Shown here in pieces: positions 1-14,200 of a stretch of DNA of 64,000 nt. The translations under genes and the position numbers were made by a program. Every line of letters begins with the position of its first letter. Position 1 is the first letter of the stretch. The notes beneath the pieces are model-generated. The model searched no databases, had not been told where the DNA came from, and was given only the letters and a program-made list of their open reading frames with translations. This DNA is from Manduca sexta (Eukaryota > Arthropoda > Insecta > Lepidoptera > Sphingidae), in the NCBI RefSeq assembly GCF_014839805.1, contig NC_051140.1:15521826-15585825 (forward strand). The letters run 5' to 3'.

Positions 1-2563
1 GCTTCCTTCTGTGCGATCGTTCACTGAGCCGACGAATATATCACTACGATGTTTGCATTAACATTAATAAGTGATTATTAATGGGCACGCTCGTCGAGTG
101 GCTATTTATTATATTTATGAGCTATTTGCCTAGCTAGATAGGACTCCGCGTTTACTTTACTAACTTCGGCTGGGGGGCAAAAGTATATCATGTATTTTAA
201 ATCATTTCACTGGCAGCATATTGCTTTTTATGGATTCCAATTGAATAATAAATATAGCAATTATATTATAATGTTTCTCAACCTGCATAATTCCCAACAT
301 TATTTCACTTTATAAATATATAATTTGGTCTAGTCATTTAATTGTCTTTTGCAGGAAATTGAGTGAAATCTTATAACAAGCCTTTACTAAGTCCGAACGC
401 AACAATGCACGTTTCAGTTACCAATACTTTATTGCCTGTACATAACGTGAACTTACGCGTTCGCGTCATTTCTCAGTATTTCTAAACTATCTGCAATCGT
501 TAGCATTATATCCATATAACGGTAGGGTAAAGCCGCTATTTTGTCAATGTGTTCCGTCCCACGCGCGGCGTGTACAAGCCACCGGCCCTCGGACCTCCGT
601 CGTTCGCTTCCGTGTCTTTGCTAAATAGAACATATGAATTCCCATTTTGTCTAATAAGACGGCTGGCTTCTTATTGGTTTCGAGTAAAATTTGTTGGGTA
701 TGGAATTGTTTTTCGCGGAAGGAAATGAGTATTAAAATATTTGTAGAACCGATGGAATTTAAATTGAATCTCAAGTCTACAAATCGTATTAAGTATTTCG
801 AATTTTGGTTGACCTGAGGATTCTTCTTACGCGTAGTGGTCTTTGACAACAACGATATTACACTAGCAAAAAGAATATTTCTGAATTGTATACTTATTCC
901 ATGGCACCAAGTTATGTGTTTTGATACGGCCGAGGCGTTGTCTGAATTGATTGACGCGGAATTTTGTTGGGAATTCGCCTCACAAGTAATAATAAAAACA
1001 ATTCTTAAGGCATATTTACACTGTGATTAATTTACGTTTTTTTCACCGCCAAATGATAATGTTTAAAAATAGCTTTTCTTTGGTCGAGGTTTTAAAGAAG
1101 TCATGGGGATGGTAATTTTATTTTTGAATAATAATATCAGGTAAAGTGTATTAGTGTCATGGTGTAGTTCTCTGCTATATGTCCAAGGTCCAACAAAATC
1201 CATATGTCGCAAGTCTTCTCATAACCAGAAAGTAAGGCAATTCTTTAACCACCTCCTAAGCTTACCTTAACCAACCACGAATAAGTATATCAGCGTATAC
1301 CACAATCGTTTTACGGTCGAAATCTCCATACCCCTACAGCGCAAATAAAGGTCGTTGCATACAATACATTTGTATGTATCGCGCGTCCGAGCTGCGTCGC
1401 GTAATTGACGCAATCCGATATTATCCGCGATGTAAGATCACGCATCGTATCCGATAGCCTTATCCGATGTGACAGTATTTACCCACGTGAAATGTTTAAT
1501 GAGATTCGCATTAGCATAATTGTGTTTTTATTTTTAAATGGCGTTTATTCCGTTTGCCTATGTGCTAAAATTAATCGAATGTTGTCGAAGTGTTTCCTAT
1601 TTTCCTATTTATACAACCGATCAAATATCCCGCTGCTTTATGAATATATTATTATCATATGCATACAAATTCATAACTGATTGACAGTAGTGGCCCAATG
1701 ACTAATCCATAACACAATCATAATTGGGTGTCACAGCGCGACACCGCAGCGAATGCCCATAAAAATCGTGTCAAAAATGTAAACATAAAACATCTAATGG
1801 CAAGAGATAAACTGCTATGTATAGAGTGATCATTGTACGTGTTAAAGACCGGTCGGTGCGGTAACGAGCTTTTCGTATACAATAGACCTTTTAGTGTCTT
1901 GTGTTTGAACGTCAATCGCGGAGACGCGGCGGGACGTCGGCCGGTGAGCGCGCTCCTTTATTGCGTTGCTCACGCTTCACACAGATTTATCTAGGACACA
2001 CACAACTTAGCCTTTTTTACCGGTAAATTGTGGTCGCAATGTGTATAAAAACTTAAGCGATTCTTGGTGCTGTATATTTTATGTTTGTCTACACGAAAAT
2101 GTAAGGTATTGTGGGATTATTTGTAGAGTATGAAGATCCATAGCATTGTTTTTTTCAATTATATAAATTTATCAATTTGAATTTTACGATCGTAAATTAT
2201 GTAATTATTAATAGCGGTTTGTAGCTTGTAATTACGTTTTTATATTAACACGATCGAAGGGTTAGTTGGTACTATGATATATTTAACACTATCCTATTAG
2301 GGCTTAGATAGGTACCTAGTCACCCTTTTTTGTCCTACCTAACGACGAGAATTGTGTTAAATCTAATTATAAATGCAATTAAAAGCATTTGTAATTAAGA
2401 TAGACGCCTTGCTCGCGACGGTTTTAAATACTTAGACATGCAGTACGCGTCTCTAATAAGGATTAGTTTGAGACTTATTCCAAAGGGAATTCTTGTAACA
2501 TCTTGGCATACTTATAGTTTTATAACATATCTTTTCCATAATAGACAATAATACAGAAACAAA

Positions 2564-3063
2564 NNNNNNNNNNNNNNNNNNNNNNNNNNNNNNNNNNNNN
2601 NNNNNNNNNNNNNNNNNNNNNNNNNNNNNNNNNNNNNNNNNNNNNNNNNNNNNNNNNNNNNNNNNNNNNNNNNNNNNNNNNNNNNNNNNNNNNNNNNNNN
2701 NNNNNNNNNNNNNNNNNNNNNNNNNNNNNNNNNNNNNNNNNNNNNNNNNNNNNNNNNNNNNNNNNNNNNNNNNNNNNNNNNNNNNNNNNNNNNNNNNNNN
2801 NNNNNNNNNNNNNNNNNNNNNNNNNNNNNNNNNNNNNNNNNNNNNNNNNNNNNNNNNNNNNNNNNNNNNNNNNNNNNNNNNNNNNNNNNNNNNNNNNNNN
2901 NNNNNNNNNNNNNNNNNNNNNNNNNNNNNNNNNNNNNNNNNNNNNNNNNNNNNNNNNNNNNNNNNNNNNNNNNNNNNNNNNNNNNNNNNNNNNNNNNNNN
3001 NNNNNNNNNNNNNNNNNNNNNNNNNNNNNNNNNNNNNNNNNNNNNNNNNNNNNNNNNNNNNNN
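2564..3063. other. Assembly gap of 500 N
   Basis: Exactly 500 consecutive N. The round number suggests a scaffolding placeholder, not a measured length. The long X-filled reading frames across it are artefacts. Sequence on both sides is ordinary AT-rich non-coding DNA. Confidence 0.99.
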
Positions 3064-6000
3064 CTTTAACACAAACTATTATAAGCCAAAAATTCGTAAA
3101 GCAAAACACACTCCATGACAAATTAACCATATGCTCTACAATTCATACACCATTAAATATCTGACAGCAAATTGAAAATCGAATAAAAACGGAACTAAAA
3201 CAATCCGAATCCCATAAAGCCAACCACATCGATGCAATTAATTAGTAATCACATACAAAATCCGTACGAAGATTCTCATAATTCTCGAGGTATCTGCGGG
3301 CCGGCGTCTCGTTCGTTTTGCACCAGTTCGCCATTGTGTTTACCGCGTTTACCATTGTTCGGCGGCGATATAAATTGGAGCGGGACTTTCAACATCACTG
3401 ACAGGTATATTTGACTCGTCGATTTTGGACGATAATTAATCCGTATTGTTAACTGAAACGGCCCACCCTTGTTCGCTCTCGTGGACTTCGTACCAGTTAA
3501 TTTGTGTTTGTTTTTGTGTAATTTGGCCACTTTTTGTTGTTTGTGCTTCTGTTTTGTGATTGTGTATTGACATTTATCAATATTCAGTTTTTTGTTTTGA
3601 CTAGCTATGAATTCTAAATATGAAAATGATGTATTTTATTTTTAAATTTCGAATGCTATAATGAATTTAAATTGGCTAAATTAGTGCAATATAATTCGCC
3701 TAATATGCTATAGAAAACGAAATAGTTCTTTCAACAAAGAGTCTTAAACTTTTACGACGAGACAGCTGTAGCACACATAAATAATGTCTATAATTTTATT
3801 TTCCAAGTACACGGGGCGATGCAATTCGTTAAAATACACACTATAAACTGACATAATCGTAACTTAAGTGTGCTATTGCAATTATTTCACAATTAAAAGT
3901 GATCCATTCAGTCATTCGCACGACATTAAGTTAGGTTACACGGCGCATGCGCCATAAAATTGTAAGTCGATTCAATAACACCCCATCCTTTATAGTAACT
4001 GCGCACAAAAAGTCAATTAAATGCATTTTCATATTTAGCGCGTTATAATGCGGCCAAGTGTGTTGGAGGCTTGTAGGCGATCCATCATTCTAGAGTAGGG
4101 CCGCTATAAAGAGGTTATCACAGAATGGATAGTCTTTATAGTTTATTTTCTTTAAAAATGTATCGGACTTAATAGCTCATAAGGAGTTGAAGATTTTATT
4201 AAACTTTTCGTTATAGTGTTTTGAATCATTATCGTTACATATGAGCTTAAATATTACTTCCAAAAATATTTTAGATAAATGTTTGATTGTAACTTTGTTT
4301 TTTTTTTCAATTATTATTTGCAATTATTGCACAGTTATCTTGTTATATGGAAGAGTTATCTAGTTTTGGATATAATTAGAAAAAAAATATATGTATTAAT
4401 ATAAATATAGTATAGATTTTTTTACTGCATGCTAAAATGCGATTATTATTAATCTAGTTTATTTTAATCGGGACTATTCCCATAATTCCAAAACTCATGG
4501 CTCATCCACACCTTCGTTGAACTAGCAAGTAAAAACTGAAACACAGATTTGTTAAAAATTTAAAAAAATATTGAGATAGTCCGATGTCGTTTCACGGTCA
4601 CTTAGGGCTTGCAGAGGTTGTATTTAATTAATTGACCAATTGTGTTGTCTCTATTTTTTGTCGGATTATAAAATTAAGAATAATATGAAAAATGTAATTG
4701 CAATTCAAAATGTTTTGATGTTATCGCCTTGTAAGGAAAAAAAAAACGTTTTTATTAACCTCGACTCGTGTTCTTGTTTAAGGTGTTATCAAGTTATATT
4801 TAAGTTGTATGCCTTTAGGATATTTATTATGACATTGATAATTGTTTTATATGACATTAACTGTTCAAAAATTTTAATTTACAGATTTAAACCATGTTCG
4901 AATGTAAATAATTACATTATTATGTGATTAAATGCAAGATTTTTCAATGACGAACTCTAAATAAATGTAATAATATTGTCAATATAGTTTGGCTCTAGCT
5001 GTGAGAGATGGTTAAATCAAAATATTATTATTTTGACCATAAAACTGTTTTACATGGGACATTCTATAACCGAGTAGGCACGCGTAGAATCAAGACAGTC
5101 CTCTCTGTCTCTGTCAGAATTAAAAATAATACTTGTAACACCCAGTATTTCCTTAACGGAGGCACAATACTGCTTTACTTACTCAAACATAATATATTAA
5201 TAAGCAACCATGTCGAGATGGTAAAACGCTGTGGTAGGTATTGATTTATAGCAAAGTCGTAGAAAGAGACTAAGGCAATAACACTTTAGTAGCTTGCTAG
5301 TTGGTCTACTGTCTACCCCTTCAGAAAAAGGCTTATTAGTATATTTTATTATAGCATATTTCAAACTTAATAATTACAGAATTATTTCCAATAATTTATC
5401 TATTACAATAGTTATGGTATACATGGTTTATGGGACTCGACGAAGTGGTACCAAAATGCCATTCACCTTAGCCGACCCGCGATGTCCCACCTGCCCTGGA
5501 CAATGGCAACTAATCATTTACTAATAGTAGAGAAAGTCTGCATACATACTGATTCTATAGCTATCTATATTATGATGATTATGATCCTATACCTATGTAT
5601 ATGATCTTTATTTGAATCAATATTGTCTTGTGACGACAATGTTAAGGAAAACTGTTAACGAAACAGAAGTTACATTAAATATTTAGCTATGGAGATTATA
5701 ATAAAAATTTAATTCAATATAATTAAAAACCAGTCAACTCCTCTCACGGTCTAATCCATCGCTGATGCACTCTAAATATATTTCACAATCAACCGATTAC
5801 ATAGCACAACCAACGACATAAACCACTTACATACAAAAAATCAATACTTTTTATTACAGTAGCCACTAATGCAAGTACGCGGCATCAATCAACCTTTTTC
5901 TAAGCAATCGTCGGAGGCTGCCAGATCCATAGAGAATTAAAAATGTACCAGTCAACATTATGTCGGAACGTGTGCTGTCAGACTACCGCTCCGCAGGACT

Positions 6001-6959
6001 GACCTCAGCGGTTAACTGGTTAACGCACGTGTGAGCATCGACTTACATGCGTTCTTATTTTAAAAATAATAATATACTATAGACCTAACTGCCGCAAAGT
6101 ATCGGCAATGAAAAATTATAAAACAGATTTTAAAAATCGAATAGACATGTCCTGGGAAGATGACAAAAATTTAGAACATTAAATGAAAGTTGTATTAATG
6201 TTTGGAGATTGCAGATACTTGTCTTTTAGAATCTTATCTCCATGGGAGAGTTTACATCCGACGCATTCCGGAAATCGTTAAGTGAAATATCTTGCGTTTA
6301 ACAGCTTATAGGCATTATTAACTCTATAGCTTTTTAAAACGGTTTTATTATGTTAAACGAACATAAACACACTGAGATATAAAATTGACAAACGTTTTGT
6401 GAAAGAAGTTTATAGATCAATATCAATAATGTAACGCTTAGTTACCTACATAATATTACGTTTGTTGGCGTGTGGGCTCGAAATAGGCCAAGTACACATT
6501 TCGGACGTAGCCGTGTTTAATGGTTGTCTACTTCTGAGCTTCTCACATGTTAAATGCAGTGACAGAATGTTAATGTTCACATTCCAATCACCGCGTCTGC
6601 TGTGGGAATTATTAAAGCGAAAGGGCTTCTCGGAAAACCTCTTTAACCATTTTATAGTGTGAAATTAACCCGTGTACAACATAGTACGCCGTCAGAATTA
6701 TTTTGTTTGTATCTGCCTAACAACGACTATTAATTTGCGCAAACGAGAGGTCGACACCGCTTTCTCGACGCACCCTTCATCGCTCCTTATCATTTCTCGT
6801 TAAAAAATGATCCAATTAAAGTCGACCGCGCTTCAATAAGTTACCGAAAGTTTAAAATCTCGCGCACACCCATTGTAATAACGCATGCGCCCTCAATATT
6901 AAATTTTAACAAGGTATTAATTAAAAAAACTAAAGCGAAATATGTTTAAATTTTCTCAG

Positions 6960-7200
6960 AGTTGTCGGCCCCCTCGCGTTATTTTATTTTTAATTCATTT
7001 TATTCGGCGCGGGCCGAGCGGGTCGGTACGCCCATCGGTGATTTAAAATTTTGATTTATCGACGCGGGCGCAGCGCGGGTTGTGCAGGCCGCGCAGCCCA
7101 GTGCTGGCCGGCCCTCGATAATTATAAATATGACGCGGTGTTAAACTGTGCGAACTGACCTGCCGACCTCTCACTCCGTGCCATGAGCATCAGTTCGCCT
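6960..7200. promoter_or_regulatory. GC-rich island, candidate enhancer or alternative promoter
   Basis: A CpG-rich block (7003-7120) sits inside very AT-rich DNA. A TATA-like TATAAATA follows at 7123-7130 and an arthropod initiator-like TCAGT at 7190-7194. The TATA-to-initiator spacing of about 67 bases is too long for a standard core promoter, so an enhancer is at least as likely. No reading frame of note is present. The regulatory role is inferred from base composition and position in a developmental transcription-factor locus only. Confidence 0.25.
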
Positions 7201-9000
7201 AGACACCTTCGGCTTTTAACTATGTTTCACGGTTACCTAATACTAATTTTCACTTAGGCGTCTGTATCGCGTAATTTCTTCGATAATAACATATTTTAAA
7301 TGTGTCGTATGATGTTAGTACTGAGGAAGTTATGTGAAAAGTACGGTGTTAGTTTAACAAACATTTTATAAAAACCATACAAATAAAGGCCTTGGAAATT
7401 GACCTTTCGGAAACCTAGCAAGTTAATTTTTTACTGCTAATACTTACTTGACCTATCGATTTCTAACAAATGGCACGTATAATACATTTTGAATTATGAA
7501 TATTACAACATTGTCAGTAAATAACACCAAACCGCGCATTTATCGAGCAGGATATGCGAAACCGAACATTATTCGTAATAAATTGTTCAACAACAAGTAT
7601 CCCAAATACAATGGTTACAGTAAAGTTTGTGGTATGACACGATCAGCTCTACATTAGATTGATACTATCAGATTGAAGTGCACTTATAATATGCATGGCA
7701 AAGAATACTTTCCTGAAGTAAACAGAGAAGGAACTGAGTAGTGACATTAAAGCAGTTACGTCTACAATATTCCATGAGAGATGATTCCATGTTATATTTG
7801 CCACCTAGCTCATTTTATTTATTGAGTACTCTACGCTTTGTAAAATATAGAAGTAACAAGAAATAATTATTTTAAAGTTCGTAATTCCACATCATTAGTC
7901 CGTCTTTGTAGTTGCATTAATAATAAGCCACCAACCGAGCCACTACAAATCTAATTTGTAGTATATTTTAAAATATTTCTATACAAATGTCAAATCAGCA
8001 AGTAGGCAGGTGGTGTTCAGCGCAGCTTTGGCCCTCCGGCGGTGTCGGTTCACCTGTTTTGTTTGATCCATCGCTGTGGATGTACGCTGTCTTATAAACA
8101 CACCATTATGTACACGAAAACTTAAGTTATAGCTGAGAATGAGAGTTAACAGTTTAATTACTTAATATGTGTAATTTGTATCAATTTCTGCTTAATTTGT
8201 GTCCACTTTGCAGTTTAATGTTAGTATTATAACAGGCCATAGTATTTAAATTTACCGAATTAATAAAAATTATGACGATTTTCGTATATATTAAGAAAGA
8301 AAGAAAATCAGACCTTGGCGGGTAATGTGTATTTATTAAAATAATCAAGAACACATAATGTGATGTAGCTATAAAATATTTTCTTAAAAGTCAATACCTT
8401 AGTTTATGACAACAGAGTAATCAAAAACCATGTATACAAAGTCTGTCCCTAAGCAAAACTTCCTTTACATTCTGCAGCAACGAATTCATCGAATCATTAC
8501 GTCATATAACAAAAGGTGTTTTGCTACCTAAATCAAATCTCGAATGACAGAAGCCGTGAAGCCTACGTTCGGTGGATACACTCTTAAACCGTGTTCCATC
8601 TACGGTGTGTGCGACACGGTGCCAGCTCTACTGTAGTAATCCCGCTTATATCCACTCCGAACCAGACACAATGTAATACTGTGCGGCCGTGTGTCTTCAT
8701 TTCGAAAACGCCCGCAGTGTCCTTTGCCATTCAATGCAAATTTACACGTTATAAGAACCGATTCGTTGTAGAATTACCAACGTTTAGTCGCCTCTGGAAC
8801 ATAATTTCTACTTACTTTGTAATTTTACCGAAGCAAAGCTCTAGTTTAGATTTTAAATATTCCTTTTAATCTGGTTAGAGTGCGGTTACGTTTGTTACTA
8901 ATTCGAGGTTTATAACAAATAATTTAATATATTTTGGCTATTTAAATTATAAGTTGTAAACCTTTTGATCATGAAAAGTATAACAAATACTCCCGCTCTT

Positions 9001-9142
9001 TAACCTCTAAAGGGTAGGCAGAGGCGCAACTAGTGGATCCACTTTTCACCATGTGTATATTCCCTCCTATGATGTGAGGTGGCGAGTCTATCGAGTTTTT
9101 CTTGCTTAATACCAGATCGAAGTATGAAATTCACTCCTGATG
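9001..9142 (-). repeat. Reverse-strand remnant of tRNA-headed SINE (family A)
   Basis: Read on the minus strand, this matches the body of the intact SINE at 25585-25844 in order: the segment around 'gactcgcc', the 'catcat..gg' block, 'gaaaagtgg', and 'ttgcgcctctgcctaccc'. The tRNA-like head with the A and B boxes is missing or too diverged to see, so the copy is old and probably 5'-truncated. No target-site duplication was recognised. Confidence 0.55.
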
Positions 9143-9779
9143 AAAACAATAAATAATATAACTTTGGCATTTGCTCGATGTTTTTTTGCATAAAGCAATA
9201 ATAAAAAGCAGCTTTAATACTAATACTAGTGAACGGAGACAACAATGCATTAGGTATAGAGTTTTTTTTTTGAAGAAGGCACATTTGGCTATTGTTTATA
9301 TATATAAATATTCATGGGAGGGTAGTGCTGCAAATAGTGGTGATAAAAAGTTTAATATATTCCAAGATTCCTAATAAAACATTTATATTCAACTAAATAA
9401 GTCTTAAATCTAGTTTAAGTCCGCAGTGGCCCATTCATCAACGTCTTTGCATTGAATAAATTGTAATTAAAATTTTCATTTTAATGAATTCATTATCTTG
9501 AAACGTTCATTGCACGTTGCCTGATGACTTTTTGATATAAGACTCTCCAAAGTATTTAGAATAGGAGTTAATTTAATTGAATTGTTTTAAATGTAACTTA
9601 TTTTTACAGTCAGCATGTTGTAATGGATTGTTTTATTAGAATTATATGATATTTTGTTATACTATGTATTCACTAGTTGAAACAGAGAATCGTATATAGT
9701 AGGAACATAAGTCACCTATTCTTCAAAACTGTTATCTAGAGAGACGCAAGTCATCTTACGACATTCCCATTATACATTC

Positions 9780-10370
9780 AAATATCTATCAAGAAGCTCC
9801 GAGATATTTGGCAGCACAAACGAGGCGGCACCGTGACGTCGGTGTGTCGATTACGTATCGAATGTATTCCGATGTTAATCTCAATCGACCGACTGGCTGT
9901 TTGATGTGTCAATCCAACCGAACATCGATCGCTATCAGCCTATGGCTCCTATTGGGCAACCGCCACGCTTTGTTATCCTAACGGACTTAAAAATCCGACG
10001 GCCCGTGAACGCGCCGCGAACAATACAGACTTTCCAAATGATATTTCCGTAAAGCAATTTACATAGACAACAGCCGCCCACGCCAATTAAGGGCCTCGAA
10101 TGAAATTCACACGAGTCCTATTTCTGGCCGTTGCACGGTAATCGAGTACACGGGCGGCCGCCGCTACGATCCGCACACAAATAAATCGTTAAGCGAATTT
10201 CCCAACATGGCTTCCGCGGGCACGGCCAATGAGAAGGCGGCGGCGCGGGGCGGCGCGGCGGCGCCCCGCACTGCATCTTCGTGTGAAAATTTAAAAATTA
10301 CAACCATCGCGCGGATTTACGAGCACGGGTAGAGCGCTTCTCTGGCATCACACGCGAGTCGCGACACAGG
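9780..10370. promoter_or_regulatory. GC-rich island with CCAAT box, candidate regulatory element
   Basis: A long GC-rich stretch in AT-rich surroundings, densest at 10210-10275, with a CCAAT motif just before it. A 41-codon frame starts at the ATG at 10207 in a good start context (AACATGG) and stops at 10332. Its Ala/Gly/Arg-rich composition is what GC-rich DNA gives by chance, so I do not call it a gene. A forkhead-like TGTAAACA lies just downstream, at about 10373. It may be an intronic enhancer or an internal promoter for a form starting upstream of the C-finger exon. Confidence 0.3.
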
Positions 10371-10689
10371 ATGTAAACATCAGCCACACTCAGACAATGC
10401 ACATAACTGAAGAGATTAGCACCATACAAATATCTCACACGAAACAAGATAATAGATAAATGTATGTAAAATTACAACATACAAAACATCAAAGTAACAC
10501 ACATAAAAATACATGTGTCAATCACGTTAAAACATGAATTTTTACCGCGTGTGTATGTATTCTGAATAGATAAAGTGCGATAGACGCTTCAAAAGAGCCC
10601 ACCTACCGACACTGTCAAAGTTTTGTCGACCCTTGCTCTATTGCAAAGAGCCCTTCCGCATACATACATAAGAATTCCACTCACGTGAA

Positions 10690-11240
10690 ACGCACACACG
10701 CGCGCCGCCACATTACAGCTGAAAGCGGCCTGGTGTGAGTGAACACGATGAAAATCTTTATTTTCACGCTCTATCTCTCTTTATCTAATCGCCCCGGTCA
10801 GATAAGGACGGAGTGCCGGAAAAACTGGCGCGGGGCGAGGGGTAAAGGCTACATCGATTCCGCGCTTTCACTGCTAGGGGCCGTGTAAACCTTTAAAAAC
10901 ATCGTTTTTGCCGCGCGATTGTCATCTCTAACCTTATGGGGATAAGAGGGGAATTTGTGTGCTCAGACGCGTCTGGTAAATGGATTGCCTCCCCCTCGGG
11001 GGTTCTCATAGTGGGATCTAGATGGCGTAGATATGCTGATACGGGGCTCTGTGTGCGCAGCGATGTGACTGAACGTTGTTCGAGTGTGTTGGTGCCGTGT
11101 GCGGGCGGGTACGTTAGTGTTGCGGCTCGTACGCTCTACACTATACTCTGTACTGTAGGTATGTACACGAGGGTTGCTTCCGCGCTGGATAAATTTTACT
11201 TGTGTTCGCAAATATATGAGGGGCGGTAGGTGTCCCTTTT
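10690..11240. promoter_or_regulatory. GC-enriched block, candidate regulatory element
   Basis: Composition rises to near-balanced GC with many CpG steps over about 550 bases. Overlapping open frames occur on both strands here (97 and 119 codons), which is expected when stop-poor GC-rich DNA is translated; neither shows a domain. A CTCF-like CTAGATGGCG lies at 11018-11027. The regulatory assignment is inference. Confidence 0.22.
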
Positions 11241-14200
11241 TGTAATATGATTTTAAGCAGATAGGTAGATAGATTAGGGAAGAAGGAGGCTGTGATTTGA
11301 TTTGATTAGGAGGTGTTTGCACTGGCGGGGGAGATAACGCTGATTGGATCGGAGGGCAGGCTTCGGAAATATGTTTTTAATGTGGCTGCTTTATTGAATT
11401 AGTGGAGTCGGTGTGAGACGAGGCGGGATTAACGCGCCCGAAGCGTGCCTCTTGATAATTAACTGAATGTTCATTGGTTTGTTAACGTAACACGAACGAT
11501 TAATAATATGTGATCGCTTTCTAAACGAAATATGTTCGGCTCCAGATTGTGCCTAAAACAAGTTGCGCTTAATGTTTAATGTTAAAGGAAACTCGATCGA
11601 GTTGTATCAATTCTTTAAGCTCGAATGAGCATGTTTGAAAAACAAGATAAATTAAAATACCATTTAATATCTACATTCCATTAATTACGACTGTAATATT
11701 AGCAATTTTATAATTTCGTATGCTTCGAAGTATAAAACGTTAAGTTAATAATTGTCCTTTCCCAATTTCCATAATCAATACCTTAAACCCCAACCATTTC
11801 TATTCAATTAAACAAGAATTCCAACAATACGTTATTTACAATATTAGTAGGATTAAACCGAATTGTCCACTAAACACGGTCAGCATACAACAGCACTGTT
11901 TTCAAACAATGCCATTTTTATTTCAATGGAACCTCTTGAGATCGTCGCATGCCTTTGATTTCACACAACACTGAAAATTAAAGGACGACAACAATATGTA
12001 CTGAATTTGTCTGTTTTTGATGCGTTTTTATCTCTGTCGGCGTTTGTTGGTATGATATCGATCCGTATGTCGCTGACAGTGAAGTGGGTCCAATTAATAA
12101 ACTCCTTTCTGTGTACAAGTGGCGGCGTGCTTCGCTTTTGTACCTTTTTATATAAAAAACGTAATAGTTAGTATACTCGAGAATCACAAGTACTGTGTGG
12201 ATTATAGAATCCACACAGATCGTAGGATCGAAATGATAAACGCACACCCCTATACATTGATTTAGAATTTGTTGAAACTAATCTGTTAGATTATTTTTAA
12301 TGTGCCGGTGACGGATTTAAAGTGAAACTTTCCTTAGCTATAAACCTGTGGATATTAAACCGTAGTCATTAACCTTTTGTTTCAGAATTTTAAATAGCAA
12401 TAAAAGTAAAATGTATGCACACCGTAGCCCGTATCGTGCACGTTTCAAAGACCTTCAAAGTTGTGAAGAGTAAATAAACCTTGCATAATTTACGATCAAC
12501 TAAAAACAACGTTTTCACCGGCTACGGCCGCGGCACCAAAAAAATGACCCGAATAAAATATAATCCGGCTCGTAAAATTTACGATTTTTTCCAGCCATTT
12601 CAGCGTTTGAGGAGCGAAAGTAATTCGCCCATAAAATTACGAGTAAACAGCCGTTTTTCCACGGAAATAAAACCACCCTAACGATGGGTGGTTGACTTCT
12701 GTAATCGGCTTAGCATCCCCTCTGATTCGGCCATCTCCCCTGGCGCATCATGCACCAGTCATAAGTTGATGGGACGCCTTATCTGCAGATTATAAAATCG
12801 GATTTGGTTAATTGAGTCGTAAACTTGCTAGTTAATTTACGTTCGCAATATATGGTACTGTGTGATAAAAAGATTGCGTATTTACGATTGTATTAAACGG
12901 ATATATAAAGATGATTTATCAGTTAATGTAATTGCCTTTTGCGGGTATATATTGTAATGATTTGTATTACGTTCGCGTAATACTCAATAACAGTTTCTTG
13001 TGGCTGTTAAAGGCGTATTACATGCGCTTTTTACTTAAAAATATTAAATGTTAAAGAATTAATTATCCTTTTTTTATTAAATCACATCAATATCAGGATT
13101 TTATTAATATCCTATTTATGTATCACTAAATCATAAATAATATTTGACAATACATATGTCACAATTGGAACATCGGAGTCATCGTTGCGGTAGGAAGAAA
13201 AAGTGGCTGATGCAGCCCCGGCTAATATGGCGGCCTCTAATCTCGCACCACAAAGGAGCTGCCATGACGCGGCGAATATTCACGCAAACCATTTAATATT
13301 TAGGTATTCCAACGTGCTGTACAGTTGTGGCCGAATTTGTTTAGGAGCTAAAATGATTCACGGTTTGCATTGATCAAATATGTCATTAAACGGGAGTGTT
13401 CGTGTATTGTACTTTGAAGTTCGATATAAGTAATGTTCAATCTAAATACTAGAATAATTTTATCTTCTACTAAAGTCGAATATGGGTGTTATCACCTTAA
13501 TAATCAATACAATAGTAAATTGAAAAAAATATAAAAATTACCATGTCAATAAATTTAAATACGTCCATTTATATTTATCGATTTGTGATCTCGTCTGTAC
13601 GTTGTCACAAAGCAGTCACTTACGATATTAAATCGGACAATACGATGCTGCGGTCACGATAATCTTGGCTAGTATTCGATTCTTGTTACCGAGAATCGAA
13701 AGAAACGTGCCTCTAGTCCGGATTTTTAACGTTTACAATCGCGTTTGGTTAATGAGTAATATGTAAGTGCACAGCGCCTCTAGCGGATTATGGAGGTACT
13801 ACATAGTTTAAGTTAAACAACATGGATTCAAGTCTCAGACATAGGTTTAAGATGCAAATATTTTATTGATTAAAAACAAGTTCATGAACTCCATGTGGTT
13901 TAAAATACACATATCCTGACTAAATGCATTTAGAAAATATTAGTCTTGAACGCGATAAGCCGCGCTAAAATTCTACAATTAGTCTTCAGCTACTAGTCTA
14001 ACAAACCCACTATGAGTCCAAGCCTTCCGCATTAAAGGGATATAAAGCCCGATCACATCAAACTATAAATAACATGACAAATTAATGGATTTATTATGAG
14101 TGGAGTGCGCAGCGTCTTTTTATTTTCGTGTCGGGTCAGGACGAATGCATTTTTAATTGAGTGAGGCACTTTTGTGGACTTCATAAACTGAGCTCTGCAT

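Noticed and set aside
2453..3130. Long minus-strand reading frames of 186-225 codons
   Set aside because: They are made almost entirely of N translated as X across the assembly gap.
7123..7194. TATA box plus initiator as a core promoter
   Set aside because: Spacing of about 67 bases is too long for a standard TATA-initiator pair; kept only as a weak regulatory candidate.
10207..10332. 41-codon ATG frame in good start context
   Set aside because: Ala/Gly/Arg composition follows from the GC-rich island, there is no homology I recognise, and no transcript evidence.
10963..11322. 119-codon minus-strand frame overlapping a 97-codon plus-strand frame
   Set aside because: Stop-poor GC-rich DNA gives overlapping frames on both strands; neither shows a domain.
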